Shown piece after piece: positions 5,007 through 12,130 of a stretch of DNA of 12,185 bases (within the stretch, counting starts at the first letter, position 1; each line of letters begins with the position of its first letter). This DNA comes from CAVSWN01 sp046728115 (lineage in GTDB: Bacteria; Acidobacteriota; Vicinamibacteria; Vicinamibacterales; CAVVIG01). The translations under genes were made by a program, and so were the position numbers. The stretch is taken from NCBI GenBank assembly GCA_046728115.1, contig JBKPDW010000610.1, forward strand, positions 1-12,185, in the 5' to 3' direction. The notes beneath the pieces were generated by a model. It was not told the DNA's origin and did no database searches. It saw only the letters and a list, made by a program, of their open reading frames with translations.

Positions 5007-6899
5007 GTGGCGATTGTGTGGACATTCCTGCAGATACTCGACCTCGGTCGGCGCCGAGTGCCTTCCTTCCTCCTCGTCGCCCTCATGGTGTCCCTGGGCA
5101 CGATCGCCACGCTGAGCGAACCCTGGATCTACAGCGCGATCATCGACGACGTCGCTGGCGTGTTCGTGTCCCCGGGCCGCGTTGTGGAGGTGGAGAGCGC
5201 GATCCAAAGAGCGACCCGATCGGTCGAGCATTGGCCAGGGGCCCTGGGTCGTGTGCTCAGTGTGCCGATGACACGGTTTGAGGGCGCCGACAACACGCGT
5301 CGTACCCTCGAATCGAGACAACCGCGCGAAGCGGCCGCGACGGTGATTCTTGGAGCGATGCTCCTGGTGGCGATTCGATTGGTGGCAGAAGGATTCAAGC
5401 GCTTTGGCGATAACCGCGCGGCGCTCCTTGCGACCGAACTGGAGCAGGACTTCATCGTTCGGACTTTCACACACGTCATTCACTTGCCCCTCAGCTTCTT
5501 CAGCAAACGTGCGAGCGGCATGGTGGCGCGCCAGATCGATCAGTCTGGCAATGTGGCGCCAATCTTCACCGCTGTGGCCCAGGACCTGTGGCCCGATCTG
5601 TTCAGACTGCTGGCCATTCTCGCCATCATGCTCACCGTCAACTTGGAGCTCGCAATGGTTGCGACGATCACGGTGCTCGTGTACGGCGGTATCAGTTGGC
5701 GGCTTGCCCGGACCGTTGAGGGCGATGCGGAGCGCTACTATGGCCTGTGGGACGAGGTGGCGACTCGCGTGCAACAGGCGGTCGCTGGAATCAAGACAGT
5801 GCGCACCCACGGAACCGAGTCGCATGAAGTGACGCGCATTCGAGAAGCGGCGGGTGATGCCTACGCAACATATCTGCGGCGGACTCGCGCCGAAAATCGA
5901 TATGCGTATCTCCAGGATTGCGTGATCAGCATTTCAAAAGCCAGCGTGTTGGGCGTGGGCGGGCTGAAGGCCCTGGAACATCAGCTCACGCCAGGCGACG
6001 TCGTGATGTTCCTAGCCTATCTGGATCGCTTGTTTGCGCCGATCGAAGGGCTGACGAGCTTGTACACGGCACTGCAACAGCATGTCGTGGGTGTGCGTCG
6101 AGCGCAGAGGCTGCTCGAGGAGCCCGCTTCCGACGATGAGGCGCTGCCGGCGCTTCAGATTCACGGGGGGACAGTTCGTTTCGAGAATGTCTGCTTTGGG
6201 TACGCTCCGGACCACCCGGTGCTCAAAGGGGTGTCTTTTGAGCTCAAGGGCGGTCAGCGGACTGCGATCGTTGGTCCGTCTGGCGCCGGTAAGACCACCG
6301 TGACGGATCTCCTGGTCGCACTCTATCGTCCCCAAGCCGGAGAAATCTTCATCGACGATCAGAGCCTCAGCCAGGTCTCACCGCCGTCGATCCGGTCTGC
6401 GGTCAGAAGCGTCGCAGCCGATGGCACGATCTTTCGCCTTTCGATAGCCGGCAACATCAAATACGGCCGAGAGGATGCATCGGATGACGCGATCCGCGAG
6501 GCGGCCGAACTGGCCGGTTTGACGCCGGTCATCACTCGGTTTCCGGACGGCCTCGACACGATTGTTGGCGAGCAGGGAGTCGAATTGTCTCTCGGCGAGC
6601 GCCAACGAATCTTGCTCGCCCGAGCCTTCATCGCACGACCGTCGATCTTGATTCTGGACGAAGCGACCACCAACCTCGATTTCCGCTCGGAAGCCGCTGT
6701 CAAGCAAGCGCTGGAGCAAATCTCCCAAGGGCGTACGACTCTGGTTGTGGCGCACCGCCGATCGATGCTCACCACTGTGGACCGAGTCCTGGTCCTCCGC
6801 GGCGGCCGGATCGAGCAGGACGGGACGCCGGCCGAGCTCATGAGTCGGGCATGGTACTTCCGAGACATGATGTCGGCCGAGGAAAATCCCGCTGCGTGA
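5007..6899 (+). CDS. ABC exporter, fused membrane and ATPase domains
   Basis: This 630-residue half-transporter would work as a dimer in the inner membrane. The membrane domain (about 1-365) has helices near 20-37, 110-130, 185-235 and 300-340, and an unusually long first external loop (about 48-108). The ATPase domain (about 385-630) has Walker A GPSGAGKT (423-430), Walker B ILILDE (547-552, catalytic Glu552) and the switch His583. Two motifs are off consensus: the Q-loop reads VAAD (469-472), so the usual glutamine is alanine, and the signature is LSLGE (527-531) not LSGGQ. The start GTG 5007 is 27 bp after the DksA-like stop and in the same frame; no ATG fits, the ribosome site is weak, and coupled translation is likely. 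The substrate is unknown; lipids, peptides or drugs are all possible for this class. Confidence 0.88.
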   Translation: MAIVWTFLQILDLGRRRVPSFLLVALMVSLGTIATLSEPWIYSAIIDDVAGVFVSPGRVVEVESAIQRATRSVEHWPGALGRVLSVPMTRFEGADNTRRTLESRQPREAAATVILGAMLLVAIRLVAEGFKRFGDNRAALLATELEQDFIVRTFTHVIHLPLSFFSKRASGMVARQIDQSGNVAPIFTAVAQDLWPDLFRLLAILAIMLTVNLELAMVATITVLVYGGISWRLARTVEGDAERYYGLWDEVATRVQQAVAGIKTVRTHGTESHEVTRIREAAGDAYATYLRRTRAENRYAYLQDCVISISKASVLGVGGLKALEHQLTPGDVVMFLAYLDRLFAPIEGLTSLYTALQQHVVGVRRAQRLLEEPASDDEALPALQIHGGTVRFENVCFGYAPDHPVLKGVSFELKGGQRTAIVGPSGAGKTTVTDLLVALYRPQAGEIFIDDQSLSQVSPPSIRSAVRSVAADGTIFRLSIAGNIKYGREDASDDAIREAAELAGLTPVITRFPDGLDTIVGEQGVELSLGERQRILLARAFIARPSILILDEATTNLDFRSEAAVKQALEQISQGRTTLVVAHRRSMLTTVDRVLVLRGGRIEQDGTPAELMSRAWYFRDMMSAEENPAA

Positions 6900-6922
6900 T
6901 CAGGCCGGCGCTCCCGAACGGC

Positions 6923-6942
6923 CGATTAACTCACGTTAATCG
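6923..6942. promoter_or_regulatory. Perfect TTAA-N6-TTAA palindrome without a promoter beside it
   Basis: CGATTAAC (6923-6930), TCAC, GTTAATCG (6935-6942) is a perfect 8-bp inverted repeat with a 4-bp centre. It has the same TTAA-N6-TTAA core as the six promoters, but neither strand continues with the TCAC pair and -10 region at the expected spacing. It overlaps the stop codon of the kinase gene (6926-6928) and lies 24 bp past the end of the ABC gene. It may be a regulator binding site, a decoy or a weak shared terminator. Confidence 0.55.
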
Positions 6943-8401
6943 ACAGACCGTCTGAAGACTGGGCCGGTTGATGGGCACGATCGGGTTCGTTTCCGCGACC
7001 AGGAAGTGCCGGCAGACTGACCGTGAACGTGCTCCCTTCGCCGGGCTGGCTTTTCACATCGATGGTCCCGCGGTGGCGCGCGGCGATCCACTTCGCCAAA
7101 GCAAGCCCGAGGCCTGCGCCCTGCGTCCGGCGCGACCGAGCGGGATCGGCTCGAAAGAATCGCTCGAAGAGGTGAGGAAGAGCGTCAGGCGAGATACCCC
7201 TCCCGGTATCGGTCACAGCAACGTGGGCGAGTCCCTTCGCGCAGGAGAACGTGACCGAGATTCGTCCGCCGTCTGGCGTGAATTTGATCGCGTTGTCGAG
7301 CAGAATCAGAAGCAGGCGCTCCAGCCATCCGGCATCGCCTTTGACCATCACGCTGTCCGCCACGTCGCACGTCAGCATAATGCCCTGCGCGGCGGCAACA
7401 GGCTCGATCTGCTCAGCAACCGATGCACCAAGCGCCACGAGATCGACCGATTGGTCGGCCATCTTGATCTCGCCGCCCTCCGCTCTGGCTAGCGTCAGGA
7501 GCTGATTGATGAGGCGACTCAGGCGATCGAATTCGTCAATCTGCCTCACGAGCACTTGACGAAGGTCCTCGTCAGATGACGACGGTCTCAGCGCGAGCTC
7601 GGCCTCACCACGGAGAATTGCCACCGGTGTTCGAAGTTCGTGCGCGAGTGCCGCACTGAACTGGCGCATCTCCCCCACTGACAGTTCCAGGCGTGCCAGC
7701 GCGTGGTTGAAGGCCTGCGCGACCTGGTCGAGCTCGTCATTGGCACCGCGCACAGATAACCGGGCGTCCAGATTCTTAACGCCGATGCCTTGAGTTTCCA
7801 CCGCCAGTCTGGACAACGGCGCCAGCGCACGCCCAGCCAACCAACGGCCGACGACAGCAGCCAGCGCAAGACCGCCCAGAATCCTCCACAATAGAAGTCT
7901 GTCGAATCCGGCCAGGGTCGCGTCCACGCTAGTGAGCAGTTCGCCAACTTGTACCAAATACACTTCACCCGGGGTCGGGGAGATCACGCTGGTTAACAGG
8001 CGAAGTCTTCCACGATCGGTCTGCACGTCGTGGGACCCCGCGTTCGCGCGAAGCTCGGCCACTTCATCAGGCGTGTAGTGCAGTCCCAGAGCCTCGAGCG
8101 CGGGCGACTGAGTGAGCAGTCGTCCGTCGCGGGCGTCGAACACCTGGTAGTAATCGGTTGCGTCGTCGACGAACGCAACCGAATCCAAATCATCTCGCTC
8201 GTACTCCAGTACAGGCACGCCGCCTTTGAACTGCAGATAGCCATGCAGTCCGTGGGCCTTTTCTTCGAGGCTATTGGTCGCGGCCTCATCTAACTGTCGG
8301 ACGAACGCAGAATGAGTGGTGATCGCGAGTCCGGTGGTGAGCACTGCCAGGATGCCCGTGTAGACAATAGTCAGCGACGTGCGAAGTGGCAGCGGCTTCA
8401 C
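6926..8401 (-). CDS. Two-component sensor histidine kinase
   Basis: This 491-residue inner-membrane kinase has a first helix at about 8-30, a periplasmic sensor region (31-165), a second helix (about 168-190), a HAMP linker (about 190-245), an H-box FSAALAHELRTP with phospho-accepting His254, and an ATPase domain with the N-box around Asn370 (LLDNAIKFTP), DTGRGI (398-403), LFERFFRAD and GAGLGLA (429-434). The layout resembles the CusS/IrlS/QseC type of kinase that works with OmpR-type regulators. The signal is not readable from the sequence. The start is GTG 8401, overlapping the regulator's TGA as GTGA, so the two are co-translated. The last 25 residues are a polar tail beyond the ATPase domain. 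The stop codon lies inside the palindrome at 6923-6942. Confidence 0.92.
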   Translation of the reverse strand: MKPLPLRTSLTIVYTGILAVLTTGLAITTHSAFVRQLDEAATNSLEEKAHGLHGYLQFKGGVPVLEYERDDLDSVAFVDDATDYYQVFDARDGRLLTQSPALEALGLHYTPDEVAELRANAGSHDVQTDRGRLRLLTSVISPTPGEVYLVQVGELLTSVDATLAGFDRLLLWRILGGLALAAVVGRWLAGRALAPLSRLAVETQGIGVKNLDARLSVRGANDELDQVAQAFNHALARLELSVGEMRQFSAALAHELRTPVAILRGEAELALRPSSSDEDLRQVLVRQIDEFDRLSRLINQLLTLARAEGGEIKMADQSVDLVALGASVAEQIEPVAAAQGIMLTCDVADSVMVKGDAGWLERLLLILLDNAIKFTPDGGRISVTFSCAKGLAHVAVTDTGRGISPDALPHLFERFFRADPARSRRTQGAGLGLALAKWIAARHRGTIDVKSQPGEGSTFTVSLPALPGRGNEPDRAHQPAQSSDGLSINVS

Positions 8402-9081
8402 GAGGGTTTGTCGGTCAACATGTAACCGACGCCGCGGACGGTATGAATCAGCGGAACTGCAGCGCCCCGATCAATTTTGTTTCTGAGGGAATTGATGTGC
8501 ACTTCGACAACGTTGCTGATGCTGTCGAAATGGATGTCCCACACGTGTTCGATGATGTGCGAACGCGTGACGGGACGGTCGGAGTTGTGCACGAGGAATT
8601 CGAGCAGCGCGTATTCCTTCGGCTTCAGATCGATCGGCTGCCCCGCTCGTGTAACCCTGCGACGGACCGTATCGACCTCGAGGTCCGCGACACGAAGCTT
8701 CGTCTCCCGCGGCTTGCCTCTGCGGAGCAACGCTCGAATGCGCGCCGACAGCTCTGCCAGAATGAACGGTTTGCCCATGTAGTCGTCGGCCCCGCCGTTG
8801 AGACCGGCAACACGCTCTTCCGGCGACGCTTGCGCACTGAGGATTAGCACGGGCAGCTCGGCTTTGCGCGATCGAATGTCGCGCAAGACCTGGAATCCAG
8901 ACCGGCCGGGAAGCATAAGGTCGAGGACGACGCAGTCGTAATCGACCATTTGAGCTTGCACGCCGGCATCATCTCCGTCGTGGAGAACATCGACGGCGAG
9001 CCCCTCTTCCTCAAGGCCCTTCTGAATGAAGCTGGCCACTCTCTGGTCGTCTTCGACCACCAGTACGCGCATGGGATTCAT
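8398..9081 (-). CDS. OmpR/PhoB-family response regulator
   Basis: This 227-residue protein has a receiver domain (about 4-120) with the acidic pair Asp11/Asp12, phospho-acceptor Asp54 (VVLDLMLPG), Ser82 and Lys104 (GKP). The C-terminal winged helix (about 130-224) includes LKPKEYALLEFL, a recognition helix near SNVVEVHINSLRNKI and the closing hairpin HTVRGVGYML. Such regulators bind direct repeats spaced 10-12 bp. ATG 9081 has GAGGG at a long spacing; ATG 9072 (MRVLVVEDD) is an alternative without a ribosome site. The gene is first in a two-gene operon with the kinase, divergent from the RND operon. I see no copy of the shared promoter upstream of it; a weaker repeat, TGAAC and TGACA 11 bp apart, lies around 9108-9123. 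It is the best local candidate to bind the six shared promoters. Confidence 0.92.
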   Translation of the reverse strand: MNPMRVLVVEDDQRVASFIQKGLEEEGLAVDVLHDGDDAGVQAQMVDYDCVVLDLMLPGRSGFQVLRDIRSRKAELPVLILSAQASPEERVAGLNGGADDYMGKPFILAELSARIRALLRRGKPRETKLRVADLEVDTVRRRVTRAGQPIDLKPKEYALLEFLVHNSDRPVTRSHIIEHVWDIHFDSISNVVEVHINSLRNKIDRGAAVPLIHTVRGVGYMLTDKPS

Positions 9082-9115
9082 TGCATTCTACGCCCTCGGA
9101 TAGAGATGTCAGAGA

Positions 9116-9345
9116 ATGTTCAGACGAGGACAGATCGAGCTGGCTGCGGGCGGCGTGTTGTTCCTCGACGAGTGAGCGAAATGAGTCCGTCGGCGCAGGC
9201 GAAGTTCCTGCGGGTGCTGCAGGAGCGGGAGTTCCTCCGGCTCGGCGGCACGCGTTCGGTGAAGGCGAACGTGCGGGTCATTGCTGCGACCAATCGCGAT
9301 TTGTGCCAGGCGGTCGAAGAAGGTGAGTTCCGCCAGATCGCCTGA
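9116..9345 (+). pseudogene. Frameshifted fragment of a sigma-54 activator AAA+ domain
   Basis: The first part (from 9116) reads GQIELAAGGVLFLDE, the Walker B region of sigma-54-dependent activators (NtrC family), and hits a stop at 9173-9175. Shifting by one base at about 9172, the frame continues VSEMSPSAQAKFLRVLQERE, then LRLGGTRSVKANVRVIAATNRDL and EEGEFRQ, until TGA 9343-9345. One missing G (GAG-GTG read as GAGTG) explains the break. The Walker A and GAFTGA parts before it and the rest of the ATPase domain and DNA-binding domain after it are absent. It is a dead fragment, about 75 codons of a gene that is normally over 400 codons. It sits between the regulator gene and promoter C, and marks an old recombination or deletion point. 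Confidence 0.82.
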
Positions 9346-9351
9346 GGCGGA

Positions 9352-9404
9352 TTAAGCGGAATTAATTCGCGCCTCATGTCTTGCTCAGGCCCCTCGTGTC
9401 AAAT
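9352..9404 (+). promoter_or_regulatory. Shared-architecture promoter, copy C (for the RND efflux operon)
   Basis: TTAA (9352-9355), N6, TTAAT (9362-9366), N7, TCAT (9374-9377), N7, TCAG (9385-9388), 9 bp, GTCAAAT (9398-9404). Spacing is the same as in copies A, B and D. It begins seven bases after the end of the sigma-54 activator fragment. Transcription would start near 9411, only about 18 nt before ATG 9429. Confidence 0.75.
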
Positions 9405-9428
9405 GCTCATGGAGTCAGCGACACAAAG

Positions 9429-10673
9429 ATGCCCGCACAGCTTGTTGACACTCGTGCGCCAGAAGCGGGTCCATCTGCTTCTGCGACGCCGGCCTCCGCA
9501 GAGCTGACTCGACCCGCCGCGATCTTCACTTCGCGCCGACGCCGCTTGGCGCTGTCGCTCGTCGTTCTTCTCCTGATGGGTTCAGGCGCGTATCTTTTCT
9601 CGCGGCCCACTGCCGTCATGAAATCCGGCGGTGCGCCGCCGAAAGCCGCCGGAACAGAAATCCCCGTGGTCACAGCGATCGCCCATAGAGGGAACATCGG
9701 CGTGTTTTACACGGGGCTTGGCGCCGTGACGCCCCTAGCGACGGTGACGGTCCGAAGCCGGGTCGACGGGCAACTCATCAGCGTTCGCTATCGTGAAGGT
9801 GAGACGGTTCACAAGGGCGATCTGCTGGTGGAGATTGACGACGGGCCGTATCAAGCGGCGTTGACTCAGGCCGAAGGCCAGCTGCTCAGGGATCAAGCCG
9901 CGTTGGAGAACGCGCGGATCGACCTGGCCCGCTATCAACAGTTGGTTCCGCAAAAAGCCATCCCGGAGCAACAACTGGCCACCCAACAGGCGACGGTGCA
10001 TCAGGACGAGGGCGCGGTGAAGGTTGACGAGGGCCAAATCGAAAGCGCCAGGGTGAACCTCGCCTACTGCAAGATTACCGCTCCGGTCAGTGGACGGGTG
10101 GGGCTGCGGCTGGTCGACCCTGGGAATATCGTTCACGCGGCCGACACGAACGGACTGGTGGTGATCACGCAGATGGATCCCATCAGCGTAATCTTCACGA
10201 TCTCCGAAGATCAGCTTCAGTCCGTGCTCACCAAGATGGCGGGCGGGCGGACGCTCGAAGTAGATGCCTACGACCGCGCAGCCATGACAAAGCTTGCGCA
10301 AGGGTCGTTGTCAACACTCGACAATCAGATCGATCCGACGACTGGCACGCTCAAGTTGAGGGCGACATTCGCGAACGCGAAGGGCACGCTGTTTCCCAAT
10401 CAGTTCGTGAACGCGCGATTGCTGGTCCAGGAACAGCACGGAGTCACCCTCGTGCCTACTGCCGCCGTGCAGCGCAACGCGCAAGCGACGTACGTCTACG
10501 TGGTGAAGGCGGATTCTACGGTGACCGTGCGTCCGGTCACGCTCGGCACGACGGAAGGCGATGAATCCGAAATTGCTTCAGGGCTGGCGCCGGGCGATGT
10601 CGTGGTCATGACCGGCATCGATAAGCTGCAGGAAGGGAGCAGGGTGAGCTCCGTCAACAGACAGCCACGGTGA
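9429..10673 (+). CDS. mdtA: RND efflux periplasmic adaptor (MdtA-like membrane fusion protein)
   Basis: From ATG 9429 this is a 414-residue adaptor that links an inner-membrane RND pump to an outer-membrane channel. A disordered Pro/Ala-rich cytoplasmic start (1-38) precedes one membrane helix (about 39-57), so it is anchored by a helix and not a lipid. Then come the first beta/lipoyl half (SRVDGQLISVRYREGETVHKGDLLVEID, about 110-138), an alpha hairpin (about 140-212), the second lipoyl half (KITAPVSGRVG, 215-225), a beta-barrel (about 240-335) and a membrane-proximal domain to the end. The VTVRSRVDGQL and DPISVIFTISEDQL motifs are typical of MdtA-like adaptors. A TTG at 9381 lies inside promoter C and cannot be the start. 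The ribosome site is weak. First gene of the efflux operon; its stop overlaps the next start. Confidence 0.9.
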   Translation: MPAQLVDTRAPEAGPSASATPASAELTRPAAIFTSRRRRLALSLVVLLLMGSGAYLFSRPTAVMKSGGAPPKAAGTEIPVVTAIAHRGNIGVFYTGLGAVTPLATVTVRSRVDGQLISVRYREGETVHKGDLLVEIDDGPYQAALTQAEGQLLRDQAALENARIDLARYQQLVPQKAIPEQQLATQQATVHQDEGAVKVDEGQIESARVNLAYCKITAPVSGRVGLRLVDPGNIVHAADTNGLVVITQMDPISVIFTISEDQLQSVLTKMAGGRTLEVDAYDRAAMTKLAQGSLSTLDNQIDPTTGTLKLRATFANAKGTLFPNQFVNARLLVQEQHGVTLVPTAAVQRNAQATYVYVVKADSTVTVRPVTLGTTEGDESEIASGLAPGDVVVMTGIDKLQEGSRVSSVNRQPR

Positions 10674-12130
10674 TGAAGACGCGTACGAACCTCGCGGTGA
10701 AGGCGCTCGTCATTCCGGTGCTGATGTCGGCCGGGTGCGTGGTGGGGCCCAACTATAAGCAGCCTTCGATCGTGACGCCTCCGGCGTTCAAAGAGCAGCC
10801 TCCCGCGAACATCATGGAGGTGGCGGAAGCGGCCGGGTGGAAGCCATCGCAGCCTGGCGACGCGTACTCGAAGGGCCGATGGTGGGAGCTGTACGGCGAT
10901 GCGGCCCTGAATGCGCTCGAGGATCAGGTGAACGTATCGAACCAGAATGTGCTCCAAGCCGAGGCGCAGTACCGGCAAGCCAGGGCTGGGGCAAGCGTGG
11001 CCCGGGCTCCGTTGTTCCCGTCGGCGACCACAGCTCCCGCGATCTCTGCAAGAGGCGGCGCGACCGCCACCGGAAACAGTTCGGGCTCATCGAGCCAGCA
11101 AAATTTCACGCTGCCGCTCAACGTGTCGTGGGAGCCGGACCTAGGGGGGAGCATCCGCCGCAGTGTGACGGCGAGCACCGCCACGGCCCAGTCGCTGGCG
11201 GCGAATGTGGGCAATGCCCGGTTGCTCTTCCAGGCAGAGCTCGCGCAGGACTACTTCGGCCTTCACGGGATAGACGGAGAAGTGGAGCTGCTCACGCGCA
11301 CGGAGGCGTCCTATGCGGAGTTCCTCACGCTGACGCAGAACCGGTTCTCCGCCGGAATCGCGTCAGACCTCGACGTCGCTCAGGCAGAGGCGCAACTGTA
11401 CGCCGCACAGGCGCAACTCATCGACCTTGGTGTCCAGCGCGCCGCGTTCGAACATGCCATCGCCATCCTGATCGGCAAGGCACCGGCGGACCTGACGATT
11501 CCGCCCGTCACCTTGACCACGTCTCCGCCGCCGGTGCCGCTGGGGGTTCCGTCAGAACTGCTGGAGCGAAGGCCGGACATTGCCACCGCGGAGCGCCAGG
11601 TGGCTGCGGCCAACGAACAGATTCGGATTGCCATGGCGGCCTTTTATCCAAATTTGACCCTGACGGGGGGCGTCGGGCTGGCAACCTCGAGTTTGGCGCA
11701 ATGGTTCCTGTGGCCCAGCCGCTTCTGGTCCGTCGGGTCGCAACTGGCGGCGACGCTGTTCGATGCCGGCCGCCGCCGCGGGGTCGTCGCGGAACAGCAG
11801 GCCGCCTACGACGCGACCGTGGCTGCCTATCGGCAGACGGTGCTGACGGCGATGCAGCAGGTGGAGGACAACCTGGCCGCGTTACGCATCCTGTCCGGAG
11901 AAGCTGACAAAGTGCAGCAGACCGTTCAAGCGGCCACTCGTGCGCTCGACATCTCGGCGGCGCAGTACCGCGCCGGTACGGCCAGTTATCTGACGGTCAT
12001 CACCGCGCAAGCCACGCTGCTCAGCGCCAACGTGACTGCGGTCACACTGTTGACCCGCCGCCTGAGTGCGAGCGTGCTGTTGATCGAGGCATTGGGCGGA
12101 GGATGGAACGCCTCCCAATTCCCCACATGA
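10673..12130 (+). CDS. Outer-membrane efflux lipoprotein (NodT/OprM family)
   Basis: From ATG 10673 (overlapping the adaptor stop by one base, TGATG) this is a 485-residue TolC-like channel. The N-terminus is a lipoprotein signal with lipobox SAGC and lipidated Cys22, followed by VVGPNYKQP, the usual start of NodT-family channels. Two similar halves follow, each with long helices (LNALEDQVNVSNQNVLQAEAQYRQARA; LERRPDIATAERQVAAANEQI) and beta strands for the barrel. LLERRPDIATAERQ and FYPNLTLTG are family hallmarks. It ends ASVLLIEALGGGWNASQFPT, the same tail found as a remnant at 3396-3476. A GTG at 10670 is an alternative start but would only add one residue. It forms a tripartite export system with the genes on each side; substrate unknown. 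Confidence 0.92.
   Translation: MKTRTNLAVKALVIPVLMSAGCVVGPNYKQPSIVTPPAFKEQPPANIMEVAEAAGWKPSQPGDAYSKGRWWELYGDAALNALEDQVNVSNQNVLQAEAQYRQARAGASVARAPLFPSATTAPAISARGGATATGNSSGSSSQQNFTLPLNVSWEPDLGGSIRRSVTASTATAQSLAANVGNARLLFQAELAQDYFGLHGIDGEVELLTRTEASYAEFLTLTQNRFSAGIASDLDVAQAEAQLYAAQAQLIDLGVQRAAFEHAIAILIGKAPADLTIPPVTLTTSPPPVPLGVPSELLERRPDIATAERQVAAANEQIRIAMAAFYPNLTLTGGVGLATSSLAQWFLWPSRFWSVGSQLAATLFDAGRRRGVVAEQQAAYDATVAAYRQTVLTAMQQVEDNLAALRILSGEADKVQQTVQAATRALDISAAQYRAGTASYLTVITAQATLLSANVTAVTLLTRRLSASVLLIEALGGGWNASQFPT

Noticed and set aside
4998..5825. Open frame of 275 codons on the minus strand inside the ABC exporter gene
   Set aside because: It is a shadow of the exporter frame in GC-rich DNA, with no recognisable domain, while the plus frame has all ABC motifs.
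962..9365. TTAA-N-TTAA pairs as CtrA sites
   Set aside because: The CtrA site of Alphaproteobacteria has TTAA-N7-TTAA. All pairs here have N6, and the gene content does not suggest that group.
10837..11907. Open frame of 356 codons on the plus strand within the outer-membrane channel gene
   Set aside because: Composition is rich in R, G and A without domains. The overlapping frame gives an unmistakable NodT-family protein.
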